NCBI RefSeq assembly: GCF_002211365.1
Contig: NZ_LOKZ01000001.1
Location: 558,001 to 622,000, forward strand
Direction: 5' to 3'
From: Rhizobium sp. R711
Lineage (GTDB): Bacteria > Pseudomonadota > Alphaproteobacteria > Rhizobiales > Rhizobiaceae
Length of the DNA: 64,000 bases
Shown: one piece after another, positions 53,717 through 63,037 of the stretch
How the letters are laid out: each line of letters starts with the position of its first letter
Position numbering within the stretch: the stretch's first letter is position 1
Program-made: the position numbers and the translations under genes
Notes under the pieces: model-generated
Databases searched by the model: none
What the model was told of the DNA's origin: nothing
The model's input: the letters and a program-made list of their open reading frames with translations, nothing else

Positions 53717-55108
53717 ATGTCCGAAACCGACTTAACGATCCGCGAACTGAGGCAGCGCTTCGCTGATCGAAGCCTGTCCCCGCTCGAATACTGGCTGGCG
53801 TTGGAACAGCACATCGAGGCGTGGGAGCCTATAATCTGCGCCCTTTACGCCTATGATCCGGACGCGGCGCGCAAGCAGGCACAAGCGTCGACCGACCGCT
53901 GGGTGAGGGGCGCGACATTTGGCGTGCTCGATGGCATCCCGGCAACGCTGAAGGAGCTTATCGCGACCAAGGGGCAGCCAGTGCCGCTCGGGACCAGAGC
54001 CACCGAATTGGCGCCTGCGACAGAGGATGCTCCTGCGGCGGCCAGATTGCGCGAGGACGGCGCGGTGCTCTTTGCGAAGACGACGTGCCCGGACTACGGG
54101 ATGCTCTCCTCGGGCCTTTCGAGCTTCCATCATCTGAGCCGCAATCCCTGGGATACGTCACAGAACCCTGGAGGTTCGAGCGCAGGCGCCTCGGCGGCAG
54201 CGGCCGCGGGTTACGGACCCCTGCACATCGGTACCGATATCGGTGGATCGGTGCGGCTGCCGGCTGGCTGGACAGGGACCTTCGGCTTCAAGCCGAGCCA
54301 CGGCCGCATTCCGGTCGATCCGTTCTATGTCGGTCGCTGCGCCGGACCGATGACGCGGACCGTCGAGGATGCCGCCTATGCAATGGCGACGCTCTCGCGT
54401 CCGGACTGGCGCGACGGCACCAGTCTGCCCCCGAACGATATCGACTGGATGGACCTCGAGACTGATCTCCGCGGTCTGAAGATTGGGTTGATGCTCGATG
54501 CCGGATGTGGCCTTGCAGTCGACGACCAGGTACGTGCGGCGGTCGAGGCGGCTGGTCAGCGATTTGAAGATGCGGGCGCAATTGTCATACCGGTTCCGCA
54601 CGTTATGACGCGGGCAATGCTCGACGGACTGGACACATTCTGGCGTTCTCGCTTCTGGGGCGATATCGAGCACTTGAGCGCCGAGCGTCGAAGCAAGATC
54701 CTGCCCTACATCTACGCATGGGCAAAGGGCGGCGCCTCCATCAGCGGCGCCGATGCCGTCAGGGGCTTCAATCAGACAATCGAGATGCGCAAAAGCTGCG
54801 GCAGACTGTTCACGAGGGTCGATGCCGTACTTTCACCGACCAATCCTATCGTTTCCTATCCGGCGGAATGGGCTTCGCCGACGAACGATCCCGCACGTCC
54901 CTTCGAGCACATCTGCTTCACGGTACCATGGAACATGTCGGAGCAGCCCGCCGCATCGATCAATTGCGGTTTCTCGCGATCGGGAATGCCGATCGGCTTG
55001 CAGATCGTCGGTCCGCGCTTCGATGATATGCTTGTGCTGAGGTTGTCGAAGGCTTTTGAGACCTGGACAGGCGGGGTGAGGTCATGGCCGACGCCGCCGG
55101 TCAGATGA
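53717..55108 (+). CDS. Amidase (amidase-signature family)
   Basis: A 463-residue amidase with the Ser-cisSer-Lys triad: Lys79 in ATLKELIA, Ser154 in NPGGSSAGASA and Ser178 in TDIGGSVRLPA. These spacings match the amidase-signature family. It hydrolyses an amide bond of an unknown, probably imported, compound. The ATG at 53717 is the first in frame after the DppC stop. Its 3' end overlaps the convergent NlpC/P60 gene by 8 bases. Confidence 0.92.
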   Translation: MSETDLTIRELRQRFADRSLSPLEYWLALEQHIEAWEPIICALYAYDPDAARKQAQASTDRWVRGATFGVLDGIPATLKELIATKGQPVPLGTRATELAPATEDAPAAARLREDGAVLFAKTTCPDYGMLSSGLSSFHHLSRNPWDTSQNPGGSSAGASAAAAAGYGPLHIGTDIGGSVRLPAGWTGTFGFKPSHGRIPVDPFYVGRCAGPMTRTVEDAAYAMATLSRPDWRDGTSLPPNDIDWMDLETDLRGLKIGLMLDAGCGLAVDDQVRAAVEAAGQRFEDAGAIVIPVPHVMTRAMLDGLDTFWRSRFWGDIEHLSAERRSKILPYIYAWAKGGASISGADAVRGFNQTIEMRKSCGRLFTRVDAVLSPTNPIVSYPAEWASPTNDPARPFEHICFTVPWNMSEQPAASINCGFSRSGMPIGLQIVGPRFDDMLVLRLSKAFETWTGGVRSWPTPPVR

Positions 55109-55958
55109 CCGGGCGGCGATAGCCGGTCGGCTGCTCGTACAGCCAGCCGATGCGCTTGATGGCATCCTCGAAGTTTTCGCGGGCAACGGTCATCGTATGG
55201 CCGTTGGCGTGAATGATTGTCTCCGGGTTCTCCAGGATCGCAACGTGACCCTTCCAGAAAACCAGGTCGCCACGGCAAAGTTCGGATCGGTCGATCGGCA
55301 CGCCAAGGGTTGCCGACTGCATGTCGGTGTCGCGCGGCGCGCTTCGCCCCGTCATCAGCATCGAAAGCTGCACAAGGCTGGAACAATCGATGCCAAGTCC
55401 GGAGCGGCCGCCCCAGAGATAGGGGGTCTCAAGGAACCGGGTTGCGACGTCGACATAGTCCCCGCCTTCGCCAGCCCCGATCGGCTGCAGGTGCTTGGCA
55501 AAGATCGCCGTCCCATCTTCCAGCATCGCATAGCGGTTGCCGCGCGTTTCGGCTTCCCCGACGATCCGGACCCTGCTGCCCATGGACAGGATGCTCTTGT
55601 AGGGGTTGCGCAGCTCGGCCTCGAGATAGAGAAACGTCCGCTGAACCGTGACGATATGCGTGGGCTCAACCAGCGCGTCCGAAAGGGCAGTTTCCGGCAG
55701 ATAGCCGACATAGTCGTCCGAAGCAGCCTTGACCCAGCACCAGCCGTCTTTGCGCTCGAACACGGTGACGTCCTCGCCCAGCAGTAGTTCGGTATCGATT
55801 CCCTTGGTCAGATCAGGCGCGGGTCGCAATCCAATGACCGGCACGGTGACACGGCCCGGCGTGCCAGAAACGAACCGCAGGGCTTCCACACGTCCTTCCA
55901 GCCCCGCCTCGGCAAGATCCGGTCGGTAGGCATGCAGGCGGCGATCAAGCATCGTCAT
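55101..55958 (-). CDS. NlpC/P60 family cysteine hydrolase with SH3 domains
   Basis: A 285-residue protein with two bacterial SH3-like domains (residues about 40-160, with VTVFERKDGWCWVKAASDDY) and a C-terminal NlpC/P60 domain. The catalytic Cys lies in GLGIDCSSLVQLS (near residue 194), His in GHVAILENPE and the third residue near IIHANGHTM. No signal peptide is present, so it may act on recycled murein peptides such as L-Ala-D-Glu-type links. Three ATGs lie at the start; the second (55958) has AAGGGG at better spacing. Confidence 0.9.
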   Translation of the reverse strand: MTMLDRRLHAYRPDLAEAGLEGRVEALRFVSGTPGRVTVPVIGLRPAPDLTKGIDTELLLGEDVTVFERKDGWCWVKAASDDYVGYLPETALSDALVEPTHIVTVQRTFLYLEAELRNPYKSILSMGSRVRIVGEAETRGNRYAMLEDGTAIFAKHLQPIGAGEGGDYVDVATRFLETPYLWGGRSGLGIDCSSLVQLSMLMTGRSAPRDTDMQSATLGVPIDRSELCRGDLVFWKGHVAILENPETIIHANGHTMTVARENFEDAIKRIGWLYEQPTGYRRPVI

Positions 55959-55968
55959 CATATCCCCT

Positions 55969-56319
55969 TCACGGCGTCAGGCGGCGACCTTTGTCGCGCA
56001 CCAGATCGCCAAGCTTTTCCAGATAGAGCGCGCCTCCGACGGTGCGCTTTATCACGACGTTTCGCCGGTCGCGTTCGTCGCGCACACGGTCGACCAGACC
56101 CATTTCTCCCATCGTATCCAGTGCCCGGGTGATCACGGGCTTGGTCACGTTGAGCGTCGCCGCCAGGCCGCGTACGGTATGCGGCGGCGGCACGAGATAG
56201 ATATGCAGCAGGATCGCCATTTGGCGCAACGTCAAATCGCGATCGTCGAGCCTCACCTGATCGAGCGTCACACCATGCCACAGGCCCAGCGCCTGCGAAG
56301 CCGTCAGTTCGATCGGCAT
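55969..56319 (-). CDS. MarR-family transcriptional regulator
   Basis: A 116-residue winged-helix protein. LTLRQMAILLHIYLVPPPHT and VRGLAATLNVTKPVITRALD are the helices before and through the recognition helix, and VDRVRDERDRRNVVIKRT the wing. It is shorter than classical MarR, lacking much of the dimer helices. GGAGGACCC precedes the ATG. It lies between the M17 and NlpC/P60 genes, 10 bases before the latter, so it may be part of one operon with them. Confidence 0.88.
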   Translation of the reverse strand: MPIELTASQALGLWHGVTLDQVRLDDRDLTLRQMAILLHIYLVPPPHTVRGLAATLNVTKPVITRALDTMGEMGLVDRVRDERDRRNVVIKRTVGGALYLEKLGDLVRDKGRRLTP

Positions 56320-56436
56320 GGGTCCTCCGGAAACTCGTTACGCCCGCGTTCCATTTTCCGGCAGTGCACTGTGCAACGCAATGGGGCGGCAGGTTTTGCC
56401 GCCCGTCACGGTGAATAAAATTCTAACGATCGCCGC

Positions 56437-57825
56437 TTAGCGCACGCTCTGCCGGATGTGATGGTAGAGCGCACGAATTGCCTGCGCCTCGCCGCCGCCG
56501 GGGGAGTGCGGCCGTTCGGAAGGCGCCCAGCCGTAGATATCGAAATGCGCCCAGCTCGTGGTGTTGGAGACGAAGCGCTTGAGGAACAGGGCAGCGGTAA
56601 TTGCACCGGCCATGCCGCCCGCCGGTGCGTTGGTGATGTCGGCGAACTTGGCGCGAATATCCTTTTCATAGCCGGCATAGAGCGGCAGCCGCCACAGGGG
56701 ATCATCCGTCTCGAGGCTTGCTTCGGTCAGGTCCTGGGCAAGCTCGGCGTCGTCGGTGAAGAAGGGCGGCAGGTCGGGACCGAGTGCCACGCGGGCCGCA
56801 CCCGTCAGCGTCGCCATGTCAATCAGGAGGTCGGGCGCATCCTCATCCGCATAGGCAAGCGCGTCGGCGAGGATCAACCGGCCTTCCGCGTCGGTATTGT
56901 CGATCTGCACCGTCAGCCCCTTGCGGCTCCGGTAGATGTCACCCGGACGGAAGGCATTGGACGAGATCGAGTTTTCGACGACGGGAACGATCAACCTGAG
57001 ATCGACCTTGAGCTTGGCGTCCATGATCATCAGTGCCAGGCCCATGACGTTTGCCGCGCCGCCCATGTCCTTCTTCATCAGCAGCATCGAGGACGCCGGC
57101 TTGATGTCGAGGCCGCCGGTATCGAAGCAGACGCCCTTGCCGACGAGTGTAATCTTGCGGTGCCCCTTCTTGCCCCAACGCAATTCGAGCAGACGTGGCG
57201 CGTCCGCGCTGGCACGGCCGACGGTATGAACGAGCGGGAAGTTCTGGCGCAGGTCGTCGCCGCTGACGACATTGATTTCGGCCTTATAGTGTGCCGCCAG
57301 ACCGCGGAAGGCTGCTTCCAGTTCGTTCGGCCCCATGTCGTTCGTCGGCGTATTGATCAGGTCGCGTGCCAGGAAAACCCCCGCCAGCTGCCGCTTGATA
57401 TCCGCGCCGTCAGCATCGCGCGGGATCATCAGCGTCGGAGCCGAAGACTTCTCCGATTTGTAACGGTCGAAGCGGTAGCTGCCGAGGCCGAAGCCGAGCG
57501 AGAGGCGGTTTGCCGTCAGCGGCGCCGTTTCGATATGCCAGTCGCCGGCCGGCAGCGTACGCGCAAGCTTGCCCGTGATGTAGGGTTGTTCAGACGGGTT
57601 GGTGCCGAGCCCGAACAGCGCGCCACCAAGATGACCGTCCTCCGTTGGGATCAGCAGCATCGAGCCGCTCTCGGCCTTGTAGCCCGCCTTCCTGGCCCAA
57701 TCGAGCGCGATCGGATCGATCGTACCGGTTTCGATATGCGCGGGGGTGACGGCAAAGATCGGCAGGGTCGAGCCGCCCTTGCTGTTGAAGGGGGTGGGTC
57801 TCTCGATGAACTGATAAGGTGCCAT
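56437..57825 (-). CDS. M17 leucyl aminopeptidase family protein
   Basis: A 462-residue cytosolic metallo-aminopeptidase. The catalytic domain shows GKGVCFDTGGLDIKPASSM, the metal motif DNTDAEGRLILADAL and IDMATLTGAARVALG. It cleaves N-terminal residues, with two divalent metals. It starts after AAGGATACTC. Downstream on the same strand are a MarR regulator and the NlpC/P60 hydrolase, consistent with peptide degradation. Confidence 0.93.
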   Translation of the reverse strand: MAPYQFIERPTPFNSKGGSTLPIFAVTPAHIETGTIDPIALDWARKAGYKAESGSMLLIPTEDGHLGGALFGLGTNPSEQPYITGKLARTLPAGDWHIETAPLTANRLSLGFGLGSYRFDRYKSEKSSAPTLMIPRDADGADIKRQLAGVFLARDLINTPTNDMGPNELEAAFRGLAAHYKAEINVVSGDDLRQNFPLVHTVGRASADAPRLLELRWGKKGHRKITLVGKGVCFDTGGLDIKPASSMLLMKKDMGGAANVMGLALMIMDAKLKVDLRLIVPVVENSISSNAFRPGDIYRSRKGLTVQIDNTDAEGRLILADALAYADEDAPDLLIDMATLTGAARVALGPDLPPFFTDDAELAQDLTEASLETDDPLWRLPLYAGYEKDIRAKFADITNAPAGGMAGAITAALFLKRFVSNTTSWAHFDIYGWAPSERPHSPGGGEAQAIRALYHHIRQSVR

Positions 57826-57980
57826 GAGTATCCTTTGGGGCGTCCGGGAATCGCGTCTTAACGGTCCGTTAGGGTTAACAGACTATTGCTGGAGTGAAGA
57901 TTGCGTCAAAGCCTTTCCCTGTTTTCGCTTTGAGGTCAGACGCCGATTTCGGATCTCATTTCGGATCTCAGGGACGCACG

Positions 57981-58811
57981 ATGCCTGCTTCGGCCAATAC
58001 TCTGATCAAAACCCGTATTTTTCAGGGCGTCGCGACCGCGCTCGTCGTCCTTTCACTTGCCGGCTGCACGACGACCAGGGACCGGATGACGACGGGATCC
58101 ATACCGAAACCCACCAAGCCGGCCGAAACAATGAACGAAGCCGAGCTGCGCAGCTCGACTGAGAGCATTGGGCAGGCCTATGAGAAGAACCCCCGCGATG
58201 CCGTCAACGGCGTGAACTATGCGAACCTGTTGCGCATGCAAGGCCGCGACGCCCAGGCGCTTGCGGTCATGCAGCAGGTTGCCATTGCCAACCCGACCGA
58301 TCGAACCGTCCTGGCGGCCTACGGAAAGGCTCAGGCTGCCGCCGGGCAATTGCAGCAGGCGCTCGATACAATCGGTCGCGCTCAAACCCCTGATCGTCCC
58401 GACTGGAAGCTCACATCGGCGGAGGGCGCGATCCTCGATCAGCTCGGCCGCTCCACCGAGGCGCGACAGCGTTATCGTGAAGCGCTCGATATCCAGCCGG
58501 GCGAGGCATCGATCCTGTCCAACCTCGGCATGTCCTATGTGCTGACCGGCGACCTGCGGACAGCCGAGACCTATTTGCGCCAGGCGGCAGGCCAGCCCAC
58601 GGCCGACAGCCGGGTCCGCCAGAATCTCGCACTGGTTATCGGTCTTCAGGGCCGGTTCCCCGAGGCGGAGAAGATTGCGCGCGCAGAGCTTTCGCAGCAG
58701 CAGGCCGATGCCAACGTCGCCTATCTGCGCTCGATGCTGTCGCAACAGAATTCCTGGCAGAAGCTTGCGGCCAAGGATAGCGGCAGCAGCGCCCCCACCA
58801 GCACCAACTGA
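57981..58811 (+). CDS. tadD: TadD-like TPR lipoprotein
   Basis: A 276-residue lipoprotein with the lipobox LSLAGC near residue 31 and TPR helices across residues about 60-250 (for example NPRDAVNGVNYANLLRMQGR and GEASILSNLGMSYVLTGDL). TadD is the outer-membrane pilotin-like lipoprotein of the Tad pilus. It is divergent from the M17 gene and the only plus-strand Tad gene here; other Tad genes lie at 59.5-64 kb on the minus strand. AGGGAC precedes the ATG. Confidence 0.88.
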   Translation: MPASANTLIKTRIFQGVATALVVLSLAGCTTTRDRMTTGSIPKPTKPAETMNEAELRSSTESIGQAYEKNPRDAVNGVNYANLLRMQGRDAQALAVMQQVAIANPTDRTVLAAYGKAQAAAGQLQQALDTIGRAQTPDRPDWKLTSAEGAILDQLGRSTEARQRYREALDIQPGEASILSNLGMSYVLTGDLRTAETYLRQAAGQPTADSRVRQNLALVIGLQGRFPEAEKIARAELSQQQADANVAYLRSMLSQQNSWQKLAAKDSGSSAPTSTN

Positions 58812-58814
58812 TCT

Positions 58815-59447
58815 CTAGCGGCCGGCCAGTCCCGATGCGACCAGCTGTGCGCCAAGACCGGCCATGACCGTACCGGCCAGGCGATCGATCCATGTCTTCG
58901 CAGCGAGGTATAGCCGTCTCGGATGTTTTGCGGAGAATGCGAGCGCCACGACTGTGTACCAGCCGGCTTCTACGGCAAAGACGCCGATCGGCACTGCGAA
59001 GATAAGCCCGAGTGGAACCGTCTTCGGCAGCAAAGCTGCAAAGATGCTTGCGTAGACGACGATCGTCTTTGGGTTGCTGACCTGTGTTAGGAGGGCGGTG
59101 GTAAAGCTTCGCGGGAGCGCGCGACGATCGCTGCCCGCATCGCCGACGTGGATCGGCTCTCGCGCCCCGCGCCAGATCTTCAGGGCGATGTAGACGAGAT
59201 AGGCTCCGCCAGCCACCTTCAGAGCCAGATAGAGCCATTCGAATTGTGAGAGCAGCGCGGTCAGCCCCGCCAGCGCCAACACGCTGAAGGCAACGCCGCC
59301 AACGCCCATCCCAAGCGCCGCCGCAAGCCCGTCGAGACGTGAACGCGACATCGCAATACGTGAAACGAGAACAAAACTTGGGCCTGGGCTCATCGCCCCG
59401 ATAGAAAGAGCAGCGATGATACTCAGGAAGATGCTCAGGGACGACAT
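58815..59447 (-). CDS. LysE-family amino acid exporter
   Basis: A 210-residue inner-membrane protein with about six helices. MSSLSIFLSIIAALSIGAMS then PGPSFVLVSRIAMS is the LysE/RhtB N-terminus with the P-G-P motif. It is convergent with tadD, three bases apart, and on the same strand as the Tad genes but with no functional link. The ATG at 59447 starts the first helix; the frame is open further but that part is not hydrophobic. Confidence 0.92.
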   Translation of the reverse strand: MSSLSIFLSIIAALSIGAMSPGPSFVLVSRIAMSRSRLDGLAAALGMGVGGVAFSVLALAGLTALLSQFEWLYLALKVAGGAYLVYIALKIWRGAREPIHVGDAGSDRRALPRSFTTALLTQVSNPKTIVVYASIFAALLPKTVPLGLIFAVPIGVFAVEAGWYTVVALAFSAKHPRRLYLAAKTWIDRLAGTVMAGLGAQLVASGLAGR

Positions 59448-59529
59448 CAACGGCTCCTGCCGGCTTATGGAGATGCCGCAAAACCTATGCGTAATGCTTA
59501 GAGATGACCAGCCCCGCGGACATGGAAGC

Positions 59530-60513
59530 CTAGAAGCGATCGGCCACCTGGATGCCGGCCGGGCCAAGAATAACGGCGACGAGAACTGGAAGGAAGAACA
59601 GGATCATCGGCACCGTAAGCTTCGGCGGAAGTGCGGCGGCCTTCTTCTCGGCCTCGTTCATGCGTTCGTCGCGGCCTTCCTGTGCCAGCACGCGCAGCGC
59701 CTGCGAAATCGGTGTGCCGTAGCGATCGGCCTGGATCAGCGCCTGGGTGACCGATTGCACCAATGGGATCTGCGTGCGCAGGCCGAGGTTCTCCAGCGCA
59801 ACACGCCGATCGGGAAGGAACGAAAGCTCGGCCGTCGTCAGGATCATTTCTTCCGCCAGCGGCGGAGACGCCTCGCCAAGTTCTTCTGAGACACGACGCA
59901 TGGCTGCCTCGATCGAGATACCTGACTCGACGCAGATCAGCATCAGGTCGAGCGCGTCGGGCCAGGCACGCTTGATGGAGTGCTGGCGCTTCGACATCCG
60001 ATTGGAGATGAAGATATTCGGCGCATAGAAGCCCACATAGGCAACGCCAAGCGTCAGCAGAAATCGCATCATCGTTGGTTTGTCGGCCAGATGATTGAGA
60101 CCGAAGACCCAGAAGATGGCAAGGCCGAAGAACAGGAATGGCAGCAGGAAGCGCGCCACGAGGAACATGTTCAGCGCATTTTCCGAGCGGAACCCGGCAG
60201 CGCGGAGTTTGTTCATGGTATTTTCGTCGACCAGTGCCTCGCGAAGGTTGAACTTCTCGACGATCTGGCGGACAGAACGGTTGTTCTGTGTGCGAAGCGA
60301 GCCTTTTCCCGCTGCGTCGGCGTTCATGCGCGCACGTTCGCGGGCACGGATCTGTTCGCGTTCCGTGGAAACAGCCTTCATGCGCTTGTTGAGGTCGCCA
60401 CGTTCGAAGAAAGGAATGGCGACGGTATAGAGGCTGGCGAATACAGCGATCGCCACCAGCACCGCGATCAGCATGGCGGGGTCTGTCAGTTTAGCGGCGA
60501 GATCAGATGACAC
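59530..60513 (-). CDS. tadC: Tad pilus inner-membrane platform protein TadC
   Basis: A 327-residue type II secretion F-domain protein with an N-terminal helix (LIAVLVAIAVFASLYTVAIP), an internal F domain (residues about 170-290; DALDLMLICVESGISIEAAM) and C-terminal helices. It starts with GTG at 60513 after GGAGGACGGGCC. It follows tadB after 13 bases and forms the pilus platform with TadB. Confidence 0.92.
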   Translation of the reverse strand: MSSDLAAKLTDPAMLIAVLVAIAVFASLYTVAIPFFERGDLNKRMKAVSTEREQIRARERARMNADAAGKGSLRTQNNRSVRQIVEKFNLREALVDENTMNKLRAAGFRSENALNMFLVARFLLPFLFFGLAIFWVFGLNHLADKPTMMRFLLTLGVAYVGFYAPNIFISNRMSKRQHSIKRAWPDALDLMLICVESGISIEAAMRRVSEELGEASPPLAEEMILTTAELSFLPDRRVALENLGLRTQIPLVQSVTQALIQADRYGTPISQALRVLAQEGRDERMNEAEKKAAALPPKLTVPMILFFLPVLVAVILGPAGIQVADRF

Positions 60514-60526
60514 GGCCCGTCCTCCA

Positions 60527-61534
60527 TCAGATGTCGAAATTGACCATGTTGCGCATGACGAAAATGCCGATCGACATCCAGACCGCTGAGGCGCCCATGA
60601 TCAGGTGGCCACGCGGGTCGGTGAACAGGATCAGCATGTATTGGGGGGATGTCAGATAGACGAGTGTCGCAACGATGAACGGCAGAGCGCCGATGATGAC
60701 GGCAGAGGCCTTGGCTTCCATCGACAGCGCCTTGACCTTCGCCTTCATTTTCTTTCTGTCGCGCAACACCTTGGCGAGGTTGCCGATAGCCTCCGAGAGG
60801 TTGCCGCCGGCCTGTGACTGGATCGCGATGACGATCGCAAAGAAGCTCACTTCCTGTAGAGGCATGTAATTGCTCATACGCGCGCAGGCATCCGGTACGC
60901 TGAGACCCACCTGCTGCGATTCGACCACACGGCGAAACTCGCTCTTGACGGGATCCTTGCCCTCGTTGGCAATGAGCCGGATGGCGTCGTTCAAAGGCAG
61001 GCCAGACTTGATCGAGCGCACGATGACATCGAGCGCATTCGGAAACTCGTCGAGGAACTTGTTTTGACGCCGCTTGATCAGAAAGCCAATCACCCAGCGC
61101 GGCAGCCCAACCCCGGCAATGATGGGCAGGCCGAGCACGACCATGACAGGGGCGTCGGCCAGGAATGCGAAGAACATCAGGATAACGGCGAAAATCGCGC
61201 TGAACATGTAAAACCGCCCGGGTGTTATCCGCAGGCCGGCCTGCGTCAGTCTCGACTTCAACGACAGCTTCTTCTTGGTGTTTTCCTGCTGGCGCTTCTC
61301 AAGATCCTTCAAATTATCCTGCACCGACTTGCGGCGCTTCGACAGTTCCTGGACGCGGTCACGGGCCGCCTTGACGCTGGCCTTGTCTGCCTCGGCCGAA
61401 ACGACACGGTTAACGCGGTGTGCCGATTTCTTCTCGGTCTCGATCTGCGCGAAGAGAAGGCCATAGCAAACGGCACCGGCCGCGACGGCGGCAAGCACGA
61501 CAATGGCCAACACGACAGGATCGAACCCGAACAT
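60527..61534 (-). CDS. tadB: Tad pilus inner-membrane platform protein TadB
   Basis: A 335-residue membrane protein with an N-terminal helix (VVLAIVVLAAVAAGAVCYGL), a charged coiled-coil (residues about 40-90; ARDRVQELSKRRKSVQDNLK), two helices near 100-160, an F domain (NALDVIVRSIKSGLPLNDAI) and two C-terminal helices. AAGGATTAG precedes ATG 61534, which overlaps the 3' end of cpaF at 61539 minus a few bases. It pairs with TadC. Confidence 0.92.
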   Translation of the reverse strand: MFGFDPVVLAIVVLAAVAAGAVCYGLLFAQIETEKKSAHRVNRVVSAEADKASVKAARDRVQELSKRRKSVQDNLKDLEKRQQENTKKKLSLKSRLTQAGLRITPGRFYMFSAIFAVILMFFAFLADAPVMVVLGLPIIAGVGLPRWVIGFLIKRRQNKFLDEFPNALDVIVRSIKSGLPLNDAIRLIANEGKDPVKSEFRRVVESQQVGLSVPDACARMSNYMPLQEVSFFAIVIAIQSQAGGNLSEAIGNLAKVLRDRKKMKAKVKALSMEAKASAVIIGALPFIVATLVYLTSPQYMLILFTDPRGHLIMGASAVWMSIGIFVMRNMVNFDI

Positions 61535-61538
61535 CAAA

Positions 61539-63008
61539 CTAATCCTTAGACTTGGCTTCCATTTCGTCGAGGGCGGCGGCAAGGCGCTTTTCTTCGTTGA
61601 AGTAGCGTGCGCGGTCCCAGAAATGCGGCTTGCCGATGCCGGTCGACTTGTGCCTTCCGATCAGGCGGCCGGACGCGTCTTCGCCCTCGATTTCGTAGCG
61701 CATCAGGTCCTGGGTGATGATGACGTCGCCTTCCATCCCGATCACTTCGGTAATCTGCGTGATGCGACGCGATCCATCGCGCAGGCGCGCCGCCTGGACG
61801 ATGATATCGATCGAACCCGAGATGATTTCGCGCACGGTCTTTGCCGGCAGCGTGAAACCGCCCATTGCGATCATCGACTCGATACGGCTGAGGCATTCGC
61901 GTGGCGAGTTTGAGTGGATCGTGCCCATGGAGCCGTCGTGACCGGTGTTCATTGCTTGCAGCAGGTCAAAAACCTCCGGTCCGCGCACTTCGCCGACGAT
62001 GATCCGTTCCGGTCGCATGCGTAGGCAGTTCTTGACGAGATCGCGCATGGTGATCTCGCCTTCGCCTTCGATGTTTGGTGGGCGGGTTTCCAGGCGCACC
62101 ACATGCGGCTGCTGCAGCTGCAGTTCGGCCGTGTCTTCGCAGGTGATGACGCGCTCGTCTGTGTCGATGTAGCGGGTGAGGCAGTTGAGCAGCGTCGTCT
62201 TGCCCGAGCCGGTGCCGCCCGAAATGACGACGTTGCAGCGGACGCGGCCGATGATCTGGAGCAGCGTCGCACCTTCCGGCGTGATGGCGCCGAAGCGAAC
62301 GAGCTGCTCGAGGTTCAGCTTGTCCTTCTTGAACTTGCGGATCGTGAGTGCCGGTCCGTCGATGGCGAGCGGCGGCGCGATGACGTTGACACGAGAACCG
62401 TCGGGCAGACGGGCGTCGCAGATTGGGCTTGATTCGTCGACGCGACGGCCAACCTGGCTAACGATACGCTGGCAGATCGACAGCAGCTGCGAATTGTCGC
62501 GGAAGCGGATTTCGGATTCGATGGTCTTGCCGCCGACCTCGATGAAGGTCTGACCGGCACCGTTGACCATGATGTCGGCGATGTCGTCTCTGGCCAGCAG
62601 TGGCTCGAGCGGACCGTAGCCGAGAACATCGTTACAGATATCTTCGAGCAGTTCTTCCTGCTCGGAGATCGACATCGCGAAGTTCTTGATCGTGATGATG
62701 TCGTTGACGATGTCGCGGATTTCTTCGCGCGCACTTTCTCCGTCGAGCTTGGCAAGCTGCGAAAGATCGATCGTATCGATTAGCGCGGAAAAGACTTGCG
62801 CTTTCGTGTCGTAGTATTCGTCCGTACGGGTTGGGCGCTTGCGCTGAGGCGTCTGCATCGGTGGCGGCGAAACCTGCTGGCGCGAAGGCTCACGCTGCGG
62901 TTCGACCAGAACCGCAGGGGCAGACGGAGAGGGCTGCTGAACCGGCGGAGGCGGCGCGGTCGTGCCGCCCGCCTTGCCAAAACCCTCGTTTCCGCGTTTT
63001 CCGAACAT
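61539..63008 (-). CDS. cpaF: Tad pilus assembly ATPase (CpaF/TadA)
   Basis: A 489-residue secretion ATPase. Residues about 1-75 are a Pro-rich linker. The ATPase core has Walker [16 protein letters not shown] (near residue 270), Asp box [12 protein letters not shown], Walker [16 protein letters not shown] and His box [13 protein letters not shown]. It drives pilin polymerisation. AAGG two bases before the ATG is a close ribosome-binding site. cpaE lies upstream and tadB downstream. Confidence 0.95.
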   Translation of the reverse strand: MFGKRGNEGFGKAGGTTAPPPPVQQPSPSAPAVLVEPQREPSRQQVSPPPMQTPQRKRPTRTDEYYDTKAQVFSALIDTIDLSQLAKLDGESAREEIRDIVNDIITIKNFAMSISEQEELLEDICNDVLGYGPLEPLLARDDIADIMVNGAGQTFIEVGGKTIESEIRFRDNSQLLSICQRIVSQVGRRVDESSPICDARLPDGSRVNVIAPPLAIDGPALTIRKFKKDKLNLEQLVRFGAITPEGATLLQIIGRVRCNVVISGGTGSGKTTLLNCLTRYIDTDERVITCEDTAELQLQQPHVVRLETRPPNIEGEGEITMRDLVKNCLRMRPERIIVGEVRGPEVFDLLQAMNTGHDGSMGTIHSNSPRECLSRIESMIAMGGFTLPAKTVREIISGSIDIIVQAARLRDGSRRITQITEVIGMEGDVIITQDLMRYEIEGEDASGRLIGRHKSTGIGKPHFWDRARYFNEEKRLAAALDEMEAKSKD

Positions 63009-63037
63009 GCCTTATTCCAATCCGATCTTGGCGGGCG

